DNA of 55,221 bases from Polyangium sp. 6x1 (GTDB taxonomy: Bacteria > Myxococcota_A > Polyangia > Polyangiales > Polyangiaceae), in NCBI RefSeq assembly GCF_029946515.1, contig NZ_JARZHH010000073.1, forward strand, positions 1 through 55,221, given 5' to 3'. The translations under genes were made by a program, and so were the position numbers. The first letter of the stretch is position 1. Every line of letters starts with the position of its first letter. Below are positions 16,745 through 24,344 of this stretch, piece by piece. The notes beneath the pieces were generated by a model. That model was not told where the DNA came from, did not search any database, and saw only the letters and a program-made list of their open reading frames with translations.

Positions 16745-17467
16745 ATGGAAGAGACGACGAGCGCAGGACGCGGCGGCTGGGGCAAGGTGGCATCGGTCGA
16801 GGACGGCGACGTCGAGCCGAGCGCCCCGCGGATCAAGGACCGCGCGAAGACGATGGCGCGCGACGTGGGCGCGGCGATCGAAGGTCGCGTCGCGCCCGCG
16901 GCGGACCGGGCCGCGCGCGCCGTGAAGAGCGGCGCGGGGACGGCGATGCGCGCGCTCGAAGATCCGACGGCGGCCCAGGCCTCGGAGATCCTCGCGCAGG
17001 CGGATCTGCCCTCGCTCGCGGGCGACGACCCACTCGCGGAGCTCGCCGTCCGGCTCGATCGCGAGGCCGATCTGCACCGCGGGATCGCCATGCGACAGCA
17101 CGCGCGGGCGGCGTGGATGGATCGGCTCGGCGCGATCGGCGCGGTCGTCGCGCTCGTGGGGGTCGTCGTCCTCGCCTCCATTGCGGGGTTTCGGGCCCTG
17201 TTCGCTCCGGAGGGCGCGCTCCTCGCGTCGCTCCTGCTCGGCGTCGGCGCGCTCCTCCTTTTGCTCGGCGCCTTCTCGCTCGGGCGCGCGACGTCGCGGA
17301 TCCGCGCAAGCCAGGCGCAATCGGCGCGCGAGGCCCTCGTCCGGTCGGACCTCTCGGAGGCGCGCCTGCACCGCGTCGCCGCGCTCCTCGCCCTGCGGCA
17401 GCTCGATGCGGAGGCGTTTGGCCGGGCCGTCCAGGACCTCGAGCGCGACACGCGCGCCTCCGGATGA
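16745..17467 (+). CDS. Two-helix membrane protein, first gene of the radical SAM operon
   Basis: A 240-residue protein of unknown function. The N-terminal 125 residues are charged and helical (KDRAKTMARDVGAAIEGRVAPAADRAARAVKSGAG) with no signal peptide. Two transmembrane segments sit at about 128-149 and 157-179. The C-terminal 60 residues are again helical and cytosolic (RASQAQSAREALVRSDLSEARLHRVAALLALRQLD). The stop overlaps the next start by ATGA, so it is translationally coupled to the 125-residue protein and probably works with the radical SAM enzyme. Confidence 0.75.
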   Translation: MEETTSAGRGGWGKVASVEDGDVEPSAPRIKDRAKTMARDVGAAIEGRVAPAADRAARAVKSGAGTAMRALEDPTAAQASEILAQADLPSLAGDDPLAELAVRLDREADLHRGIAMRQHARAAWMDRLGAIGAVVALVGVVVLASIAGFRALFAPEGALLASLLLGVGALLLLLGAFSLGRATSRIRASQAQSAREALVRSDLSEARLHRVAALLALRQLDAEAFGRAVQDLERDTRASG

Positions 17468-17841
17468 GCCCCATGTCCGAACCCGACGTCATGCTTTGCC
17501 TCGTGGACGCCCTTTCCGCGGCCTTCGCCCGTGATTTCGGCGGCCCCGCCTTCCCGAACCCCGAGGGTTGGCGAAACAAGGGCGCCCGCCTCCGCACGTT
17601 CCGCCGTACCGTGCCCGTCGTCGAGCTCGAAATGGAGGGACGAACCCTCTCGTTCATCGTCACGCCCACGGATCCGGCCGAACCCGCGTATCGGCGTTCG
17701 TCCCGGTACGATATCGTGTATTTCTCCGAGGACGTGCCCGACAGCGAGCAATCGCGCATTTATGCCCGCGACCGCGCCACGATCGATCGGTTCGCGGCGT
17801 GGGTGAAGGCCTGGGACCAGGCCGGCGGGGGATCCGTTTGA
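17464..17841 (+). CDS. Conserved-looking small protein preceding the radical SAM enzyme
   Basis: A 125-residue protein that I do not recognise. It is soluble, rich in aromatic and charged residues, with AFARDFGGPAFPNPEGW, RRTVPVVELEMEGRTLSFIVTPTD and YDIVYFSEDVPDSEQSRIYARDRATIDRFAAWVKAWD. It might be a substrate, a leader-binding partner or a scaffold for the next gene. ATG 17464 overlaps the upstream stop (ATGA); a second in-frame ATG lies at 17473. Its TGA overlaps a possible TTG start of the radical SAM gene. Confidence 0.7.
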   Translation: MSPMSEPDVMLCLVDALSAAFARDFGGPAFPNPEGWRNKGARLRTFRRTVPVVELEMEGRTLSFIVTPTDPAEPAYRRSSRYDIVYFSEDVPDSEQSRIYARDRATIDRFAAWVKAWDQAGGGSV

Positions 17842-17882
17842 GCACGAACGAAACGGCGCTCGCGCGGCCGGAGGCGTCGGGC

Positions 17883-19619
17883 ATGGAGATGGCCCTCGTG
17901 CCGCTCCGGCTCGGGGGATTTTCCTGCAAGGCGATCCTGCTCGAAGGCGACGACCGGCTCACGGCGCGGTTCGAGGCGAAAGGCAGCGCGGACTGGGTCG
18001 AGGTCACGGTCCTGCCGCACGGCGCGCCCGGCCCCGTGTTCCGGCGGCTCGCGCGCTCGGCCGTGCGGTACCGCGGCGCGATCGCCGAGCGCACGCCCGA
18101 GCGGCGGGAAGAGGTCTCGCGGCTCGTGATGGCCGTCGCGGCCTCGATCGACGCGCTGCTCGAACGGAGCCCGGGAAAGACGATCGCCGAGGCGCTCGGC
18201 CGCTCCCGCGAGCGAGGCCGCCTGCTCTTCGGCCGCGACGGCCTGCGCGCCCTGCTCTCGCCGGAGATCGTCGAGGGCGCGCCCGCCGCCGCGGGGTTTT
18301 CCCTCGTCGACGTCTATCCCAGCTCGTATTTGCAAAAATCCCACGATGGAGGCCTCGAGCTCGTGCTGGATTTCCGCCGGGAATCGGACGCGCGCAGGCT
18401 GCTGCTCCTCGTCGGGCGCCGCGACGACACGAAGCCCGCGTTCGCCACGACGGCGCATTTCTCGATCAAGCACCTCTCGCTCGCCGCGGCCGATCCCGTC
18501 GGCGCGGACGAGCTCCGCGCGCTCGTCGCGTTCGTCCTGCAATTGCGCGATCACGAGGGCCTCGACGTCGTTTTTCCGGACATCCTTTCGGACGTCGCGC
18601 CGGCGCTCCTCTTGCCGTCCGCGCCCGAGGAGGCCGAGCCTTCGGCCGACAGCGAGGTGCTGAACCTCGCGATCGACGCCGATTGCGAGCAATCCTGCGC
18701 GTTCTGCTCGATCAAGGAGACGGCCCCTGCCGAGGACGGCGGCGACCGCGTGCTCGCCCGGCTCTTCGCCGACCTCGAATCGAACCGGCGGCGCGGCGTG
18801 CGCGCCGTCCGCATCAATGGCTACGATCCGCTCGCGCATTCGCGGATCCTCGACGTCCTCCGCCGCGCGAAGGACCTCGGCTACCGCGCCGCGCACGTCT
18901 TCTCGCCGTGCACGCGCCTCGCCGATCCGGCCTTCTGCGACGACGTCGTCGCCGCCCTCCCCGAGGACAAACGCTTCCACGTGCCGCTTTATTCGGTGTC
19001 GCCCGAGGCGCACGACCGGATCGTCGGCCGGAGGGGCGCGCACGCCCTCGTCGCCCGGGCCCTCGAGAACCTGCTCGCCCGCGTCTCGCCCGACGCCGTG
19101 TGGATCCTCAGCGTCGCCACGCGCGAGGGCACAGGCGAGCTCGAAGGCGTCGCGCGATTCGCCGCCGAGCGGGGTTTGTCCTTTTTCCCGCACATGCCCT
19201 ACCCGAGCTTCGAATCCCGCGCGGATCGGTATTTTTCATCCGCGCCGCGCATGAGCGACGTGGCCGAGGTGATGTCCCGAGCGCTCGCGCGCGGCGCGCG
19301 CATGAACGTGCAGGGCGTCGTCCCTTGTGTGGTTTTTCGACGGATGCACGAGCACGGCCTGCCGCCGCGGGCCTGGCTCGACGCTCCTGCCGAGCGGCCT
19401 CCGCTGCCCGGCACCGAGTACCGCGACCCGCGCTTCCGCCACCGCGCCGGCGAGGCCGAACACGCGGCCTTCCATGCTTCCGCGATCCGGTGCCCCCACG
19501 AGGCCCGCTGCGTGCTCGCCTCCGCCTGTCCGGGCGAGGTCCTGCGCAGTTATGCCGAGATCCACGGCCTCTCCGAGCTTTCGCCCGTCTCGCTCCGCGA
19601 GCTCGTGGAAGCGACGTAA
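17883..19619 (+). CDS. Radical SAM enzyme with a large unassigned N-terminal domain
   Basis: A 578-residue radical SAM protein. The cluster-binding motif CX3CX2C (Cys268, Cys272, Cys275 in DADCEQSCAFC) is preceded by a hydrophobic strand (LNLAIDA) and followed by a TIM-barrel-like region (VRAVRINGYDPL, PLYSVSPEAHDRIVG, VWILSVATREGTGELEGVARFA). Near the C-terminus RCPHEARCVLASACPG has three more Cys that could hold an auxiliary Fe-S cluster. The first 260 residues match no family I know. ATG 17883 has GGAGG 8 nt upstream; a TTG at 17838 overlapping the previous stop is the alternative. The substrate is unknown; coupling with two unknown genes suggests a dedicated modification pathway. Confidence 0.85.
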   Translation: MEMALVPLRLGGFSCKAILLEGDDRLTARFEAKGSADWVEVTVLPHGAPGPVFRRLARSAVRYRGAIAERTPERREEVSRLVMAVAASIDALLERSPGKTIAEALGRSRERGRLLFGRDGLRALLSPEIVEGAPAAAGFSLVDVYPSSYLQKSHDGGLELVLDFRRESDARRLLLLVGRRDDTKPAFATTAHFSIKHLSLAAADPVGADELRALVAFVLQLRDHEGLDVVFPDILSDVAPALLLPSAPEEAEPSADSEVLNLAIDADCEQSCAFCSIKETAPAEDGGDRVLARLFADLESNRRRGVRAVRINGYDPLAHSRILDVLRRAKDLGYRAAHVFSPCTRLADPAFCDDVVAALPEDKRFHVPLYSVSPEAHDRIVGRRGAHALVARALENLLARVSPDAVWILSVATREGTGELEGVARFAAERGLSFFPHMPYPSFESRADRYFSSAPRMSDVAEVMSRALARGARMNVQGVVPCVVFRRMHEHGLPPRAWLDAPAERPPLPGTEYRDPRFRHRAGEAEHAAFHASAIRCPHEARCVLASACPGEVLRSYAEIHGLSELSPVSLRELVEAT

Positions 19620-19705
19620 AACTGCGCTAGAACGCGCCCAAGCGGCCGGACGGACCGGTCCTGTGTGCCAGAACCCCTTTCAACGCGCGGCGCATTTGGT
19701 CTAGG

Positions 19706-21292
19706 ATGCGCGAGCCGGTCTCCTCCATGCTCGTCACAGGCACCTTGTTCCACGACCGTTACCGCGTCGTCCGCAGCATCAAGTCGGGCGGGATGGGGGC
19801 GGTGTTCGAGGTCCACGACGAGCCGACGAACCGAAGGCGCGCCCTGAAGGTCATGCACCCGGCCGTGCTGGAAAATTCGGTGATGCGCGGCCGGTTCGCC
19901 CAGGAGGCCACGGTCACGGGCGGGATCGAGAGCGAGCACCTCGTGCAGGTCCTCGACGCGGGCGTGGACACGGCGACGCAGCTGCCGTTTCTCGTGATGG
20001 AGCTGCTCGTGGGCGAGGAGCTCGGCGGCATGGTGAAGCGCCGCGGCCCATTGCCCGAGGCCGAGGCCGTGCTCTACCTCTCCCAGGTCGCGCTCGCCCT
20101 CGACAAGACGCACGCCGCGAACATCGTCCACCGCGATCTCAAGCCGGAAAACCTCTTCGTCACGACGCGCGACGACGGCCGGCACTGCGTGAAGATCCTC
20201 GACTTCGGCGTGGCCAAGGTCGCCGTCGCGACCACGCTCGCGCACACGACCGCCGTCGTCGGTACGCCCCTCTACATGGCGCCGGAGCAAATTCACGGCG
20301 ACGGCGGGATCCGGGCCTCGGCCGATATTTATTCGCTCGCCCACGTCGCTTATACGCTGCTCGTCGGCGAGGCATACTGGAGGCCCGAGCTCCTGCAGCT
20401 CCCGAGCGTGTATGCGCTCTTCGGCAAGATCATCGCCGGCGAGCTGCCGGAGGCGCCCGCGACGCGCGCGGCGAGGCGCGGCGTCCAGCTCCCCGCGGGC
20501 TTCGACGAGTGGTTCCGCAAGGTCGGCGCGCGTGATCCCCGGGAGCGGCCCGAGCGGGCGACGACGGCGATCGGCCAGCTCGCCGACCTCTTCCGTGTCC
20601 CGCTCAGCGTGCCTCCGTCCGCGCCGATCCTGCCGCTCTCCGAGCTGCCTCCGCCCTCGCAGGCGGGCCGGCGCATCTCCCAGCGCCCTCCCATGTCGAT
20701 CCCCACGCCCCGGTCGAGCCGCGACCGGCTGCGTGACGACCCGACGCCGCCCCCGAGCGCGCCCGCGCCGAACAGCCAGAAGGCTCGGTCGCGCTTCAGC
20801 GACGCGCCCGTGACGTACGAGCCGACCTTGCGGAGCGAGGTGAAGGGCGTGCTCGACCAGCAGGGGCTCGTCGAGATCCTCGACGCCGAGTATCAGTTCA
20901 GCGCGAACACGGGCATTCCTTTTTCGGTGCTCGTGTTCCAGGTCCAGGACCCGCCGCGCGCGGAGGGGCCACGCGCGCGGCCCTTCACCGGCCTCGGGCT
21001 CGAGCGCACCGTCGGCGAGCTCGTCCACCTCGCCCGCGCGCTCGGCCCGGCGAAATCGACGATCGGGCGCTGGCCCAGCAACACGATCGTGGTCGTCGTG
21101 CGCGCCTCGCTCGGCATCACGCTCTCGCCGAGCGAGGCCCGCGACATCCTCGCATTCGTGGGAAAACAGCTCGCCGAGCGGGACGAGCTGCCCGAGATCC
21201 GCGGCGGTTATTCGCAATGCTGGCTCACGGATCGGTCGGGCATGGACGCCCTCGACCGCGCCCGCTTCGCGCTGAAGCCCTTCAAAAGCTGA
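19706..21292 (+). CDS. Hanks-type Ser/Thr kinase fused to a degenerate GGDEF-like domain
   Basis: A 528-residue signalling protein. The kinase domain spans about residues 15-300, with the Gly-rich loop SIKSGGMGAVF, Lys48 in RALKVM, HRDLKPENLF (Asp144), DFG at 166-168 and GTPLYMAPEQ. It should be active. Residues 300-370 are a Pro/Ser-rich linker. The C-terminal 155 residues follow the strand/helix order of a GGDEF domain (ILDAEYQFSANTGIPFSVLVFQVQD ... LARALGPAKSTIGRWPSNTIVVVVR ... YSQCWLTDRSGMDALDRARFAL), but RWPSN stands where GGDEF should be. It thus cannot be a normal cyclase and may bind a nucleotide or dimerise. It ends exactly where the convergent transsulfuration gene ends. Confidence 0.85.
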   Translation: MREPVSSMLVTGTLFHDRYRVVRSIKSGGMGAVFEVHDEPTNRRRALKVMHPAVLENSVMRGRFAQEATVTGGIESEHLVQVLDAGVDTATQLPFLVMELLVGEELGGMVKRRGPLPEAEAVLYLSQVALALDKTHAANIVHRDLKPENLFVTTRDDGRHCVKILDFGVAKVAVATTLAHTTAVVGTPLYMAPEQIHGDGGIRASADIYSLAHVAYTLLVGEAYWRPELLQLPSVYALFGKIIAGELPEAPATRAARRGVQLPAGFDEWFRKVGARDPRERPERATTAIGQLADLFRVPLSVPPSAPILPLSELPPPSQAGRRISQRPPMSIPTPRSSRDRLRDDPTPPPSAPAPNSQKARSRFSDAPVTYEPTLRSEVKGVLDQQGLVEILDAEYQFSANTGIPFSVLVFQVQDPPRAEGPRARPFTGLGLERTVGELVHLARALGPAKSTIGRWPSNTIVVVVRASLGITLSPSEARDILAFVGKQLAERDELPEIRGGYSQCWLTDRSGMDALDRARFALKPFKS

Positions 21293-22489
21293 TCAAGCGC
21301 CCGCGGCCGCGTCCATGGCCTCGAGGAGGTCGGCGACCACGTCCTCGGTCTCCTCGATGCCGACGGCGAGCCGGACGAGCCCGGGCGCGATCCCGACCGC
21401 CAGGAGCTCCTCTGGCCCGAGCTCCGAATAACTCATGATCGCGGGCTGCTCGATGAGCGTCTCGACCCCGCCGAGGCTCGGCGCGATCCGCGCGAGCTTG
21501 CAGGCGTCGACCACGCGCCGCGCGCTGTCCTTGCCGCCGCGGACCACGAACGACACGACGCCCCCGCCGCCCGCGAGGTGCTTCTTGGCGATCGCGTGAT
21601 CCGGGTGGGATTCGAGCATCGGGTAATACACGCGCTCCACGGCGGGGTGGGCTTCGAGCGCGCGCGCGACCGCGAGCGCCGTCTGGTTCTGGCGGGAGAC
21701 CCGCAGCGAGAGCGTCTTCATGCCGCGCCCGATCAGCATCGCCGCGTGGGGATCGGACACGGCGCCGAGCACGTCGCGCGCCTCGTGCACCAGGGACAGG
21801 AGCGACGACGGCCCGGACAGGCTCCCGCCGAGCACGTCGTTGTGCCCGCCGAGGTACTTCGTCGCGCTGTGCACCACGAGGTCGATGCCCATGGCCGAGA
21901 ACATCGCATTGACGGGCGTGGCGAACGTCGCGTCGACGAGCGTCTTCGCCCGCGTCTTCTTGCAGATCTCCGCGAGCCGCTCCACGTCGACGCAGCGCAG
22001 GTAGGGGTTCGTCGGCATCTCGGTGATCACGAGCCGCGTCTTCGGCCCGATCGCCGCCGCGAGCCCGTCGAGGTCCCCGGGCTCGAGCAGCGTGTGCGAC
22101 ACGCCGAGCCGCGAGAGCATGTTCACCACGAACTGCCGCGTCCTGCGGTACGTGTCGCGGAAGAGCACGACGTCGTCGCCCGCCTTCACGAACGCGAGGA
22201 TCGTCGTCGTCAGGGCGGCCATGCCGCTCGGGAAGAGCAGCGCGTCCTCGGTCCCGTCGAGCGCGGCGATGCGCGCCTCGACCTCGCGCACGGTGGGGTT
22301 TCCGTACCGCCCGTAGTCGAGCCGCCCGGGGTCCGGATCCTCGCCGCGCATGAACCGCTCGAGGTCGTCGGAGTCATCGAACGTGTACGTCGCCGTGAGC
22401 GCGATCGACGGCGCGAGCGTGTGGTGGGGGCGATCGACCCGTTCCCCTGCGTGAACGGCGTCCGTGCTGGTCGGGAGGGCGTTCTTCAC
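21293..22489 (-). CDS. Transsulfuration-family PLP enzyme (cystathionine gamma-synthase/lyase type)
   Basis: PLP-dependent enzyme of sulfur amino acid metabolism, 398 residues as usual for the family. Landmarks are the N-terminal ATYTFDDSDD segment, YGRYGNPTVREVEARIAALDGTEDALLFPSGMAA, TLVDATFATPVN, VVHSATKYLGGHNDVLGG with the PLP-binding Lys and GLVRLAVGIEETEDVVADL at the end. The family includes cystathionine gamma-synthase, gamma-lyase and O-acylhomoserine sulfhydrylase, which cannot be told apart here. The divergent sulfite reductase gene 120 bp away favours a biosynthetic role that uses reduced sulfur. Start GTG 22489. Confidence 0.85.
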   Translation of the reverse strand: MKNALPTSTDAVHAGERVDRPHHTLAPSIALTATYTFDDSDDLERFMRGEDPDPGRLDYGRYGNPTVREVEARIAALDGTEDALLFPSGMAALTTTILAFVKAGDDVVLFRDTYRRTRQFVVNMLSRLGVSHTLLEPGDLDGLAAAIGPKTRLVITEMPTNPYLRCVDVERLAEICKKTRAKTLVDATFATPVNAMFSAMGIDLVVHSATKYLGGHNDVLGGSLSGPSSLLSLVHEARDVLGAVSDPHAAMLIGRGMKTLSLRVSRQNQTALAVARALEAHPAVERVYYPMLESHPDHAIAKKHLAGGGGVVSFVVRGGKDSARRVVDACKLARIAPSLGGVETLIEQPAIMSYSELGPEELLAVGIAPGLVRLAVGIEETEDVVADLLEAMDAAAGA

Positions 22490-22609
22490 GGGACCGTCCT
22501 AGCGGAATTGGCGCCGGGCGCGAAGGGGCGAGCATCCTCCCGAGGCCTCCGGCCTGGAAAGATTGTCGCACTTGACGCGTCGGAAAAGGGAGACATAAAG
22601 TCTGCTGCC

Positions 22610-24274
22610 ATGTCTGACGCAGCGTCACGTATGCAGACCGCACTCGACGAGTACGCGGAGAACATCCAGCGGTTCAAGCGTGGGGAGATCACGCCCGACC
22701 AGTTCCGCCCGCTGCGCCTCGGGATGGGCGTGTACGCGCAGCTCGCGCACGTGAAGCACATGCAGCGCATCAAGGTCCCGGGCGGGCGCATGACGGCGGC
22801 GCAGCTCGAGGCGGTCGCCGAGGTGACGGAGCGCTGGGCGCTCGGGCTCGCGCACGTCACGACGCGTCAGGACATCCAGCTCCACCACCTGGAGATCGAG
22901 GAGACGGTGGAGCTTCAGCGCGTCCTCGCCCAGGCGGACGTGACCACGGTGGGCGCCTGCGCCGACACGGTGCGCAACGTGACCGCGTCGCACCTCGCGG
23001 GCGTGGCGCCGGACGAGGTCTTCGACGTGACGCCGCATGCCCACGCGATCACGCAATATTTCCTGTTCCATCCGCACAACCGGAAGCTGCCGCGCAAGTT
23101 CAAGATCGGCCTGACGGGCAGCGCGCGCGACCACGCGCAGATCATGATCAACGACCTCGGCCTGCTCGCGCGCGTCACCGACGCGGGGCGCGGGTATGCC
23201 GTGTACGTCGCAGGCGGACTCGGCTCGACGCCGGAGGTCGCGCACCTCTGGCGTGACTTCGTGCCCGAGCGGGACGTGCTCGCCGCGTGCGACGCGGTGA
23301 TCCGTGTCTTCTGGCGCGACGGCGAGCGCAAGAACCGCAAGAAGGCGCGCCTCAAGTTCCTGCTGCGCAAGCTCGGCGAGGCCGAGTTCATGAAGCGGCT
23401 CGACGACGAGCTCGCGAAGATCAAGGCCGAGGAAGGCGAGAAGATCGAGGCGGAGCTCGATCGATACGTCGGCGCGTACACGAACGAAGAGGCGCCTGCG
23501 CCGGCCTCGGGCGGCGACGCGATCGGCGACGCCGCCTTCGCGCGCTGGAAGAGGACGAACACGCTGGTGCAGATCCAGCCCGGCTACCGGGTCGTGACGG
23601 TCAAGCTCCCGCTCGGCGACATCACGGCCGAGCAGATGCGCAGGCTCGCGGCGCTCTCGCGTTCGTACGGCAACGGCGAGGTGCGCACGACGAACACGCA
23701 GAACTTCGTGATGCGGTTCGTCCCCGAGGGCCACCTCGTGGCCTTGCACCGCGCGCTCTCGCAGATCGGCCTCGCGGAGCCCGACGCCGGGCACATCACG
23801 GACATCGTGGCCTGCCCGGGCGCGGATTATTGTTCGCTCGCGATCACGAAGAGCATGGGCGTCGGCGCCCGCGTGCGCGAGCACCTGTCGGAGAGCGGGA
23901 GCCGGGCCGAGGCCGATGATCTCGTGCAGAAGATCGGCGCCTTCGACATCAAGATCTCCGGCTGCCCGAACTCGTGCGGCCAGCACCACGTGGCGGACAT
24001 CGGCATGACGGGGCTGATGGTGAAGGGCAAGGACGGCGTGGAGCGGCCGCATTACTCGCTGCGCGTCGGCGGCGGCTGCGGCCCCGACGCGAAGATCGGC
24101 GACCGCCTCGACGGCCGCGTGCCCGAGGAGGAGACGCCCAAGGTGATCGCGGCGATCGCGAGGCATTACGTGGCCGAGCGCGCCGAGGGCGAGAGCTTCC
24201 GCGAATTCGTGGCGCGCAAGGGCGCGAGCGAGATCGGTCGGATCGGATTCGCGGCGGCGACCGACGTGATCTGA
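22610..24274 (+). CDS. Ferredoxin-type sulfite/nitrite reductase haemoprotein
   Basis: Sirohaem and [4Fe-4S] enzyme reducing sulfite to sulfide (or nitrite to ammonia). The 554 residues hold two ferredoxin-like halves (RPLRLGMGVYAQLAHVKHMQRIKVPGG; QIQPGYRVVTVKLPLGDITAEQMRRLA) and the cluster-binding cysteines in DIVACPGADYCSLAITKS and ISGCPNSCGQHHVADIG. Siroheme-contacting basic segments HVTTRQDIQLHH and VRTTNTQNFVMRF are present. The neighbouring transsulfuration enzyme supports sulfite as substrate. ATG 22610 is preceded by TTGACG (22572-22577) and CATAAA (22594-22599); if that is the promoter, the leader is nearly absent. Confidence 0.9.
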   Translation: MSDAASRMQTALDEYAENIQRFKRGEITPDQFRPLRLGMGVYAQLAHVKHMQRIKVPGGRMTAAQLEAVAEVTERWALGLAHVTTRQDIQLHHLEIEETVELQRVLAQADVTTVGACADTVRNVTASHLAGVAPDEVFDVTPHAHAITQYFLFHPHNRKLPRKFKIGLTGSARDHAQIMINDLGLLARVTDAGRGYAVYVAGGLGSTPEVAHLWRDFVPERDVLAACDAVIRVFWRDGERKNRKKARLKFLLRKLGEAEFMKRLDDELAKIKAEEGEKIEAELDRYVGAYTNEEAPAPASGGDAIGDAAFARWKRTNTLVQIQPGYRVVTVKLPLGDITAEQMRRLAALSRSYGNGEVRTTNTQNFVMRFVPEGHLVALHRALSQIGLAEPDAGHITDIVACPGADYCSLAITKSMGVGARVREHLSESGSRAEADDLVQKIGAFDIKISGCPNSCGQHHVADIGMTGLMVKGKDGVERPHYSLRVGGGCGPDAKIGDRLDGRVPEEETPKVIAAIARHYVAERAEGESFREFVARKGASEIGRIGFAAATDVI

Positions 24275-24305
24275 CGGGCGCGCCGGCCTCGTATCGGTCG
24301 GGGGG

Positions 24306-24337
24306 TCCTCCGTGATAGCTTCGCGCCTCACGGAGGA
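24306..24337 (+). promoter_or_regulatory. Hairpin that hides the Shine-Dalgarno of the downstream lipoprotein gene
   Basis: A perfect 10-bp inverted repeat, TCCTCCGTGA (24306-24315) and TCACGGAGGA (24328-24337), with a 12-nt loop. The 3' arm contains GGAGGA (24332-24337), which is 7 nt before the ATG at 24345 and is clearly its ribosome binding site. When folded, the site is fully paired. Either a translational control element or, read as DNA, a palindromic operator. Confidence 0.6.
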
Positions 24338-24344
24338 TCTTCCA

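Noticed and set aside
22490-22609. SAM or other sulfur-related riboswitch between the transsulfuration enzyme and sulfite reductase genes
   Set aside because: The gap is short and holds only a 5-3-5 inverted repeat (22543-22555) without riboswitch core features.
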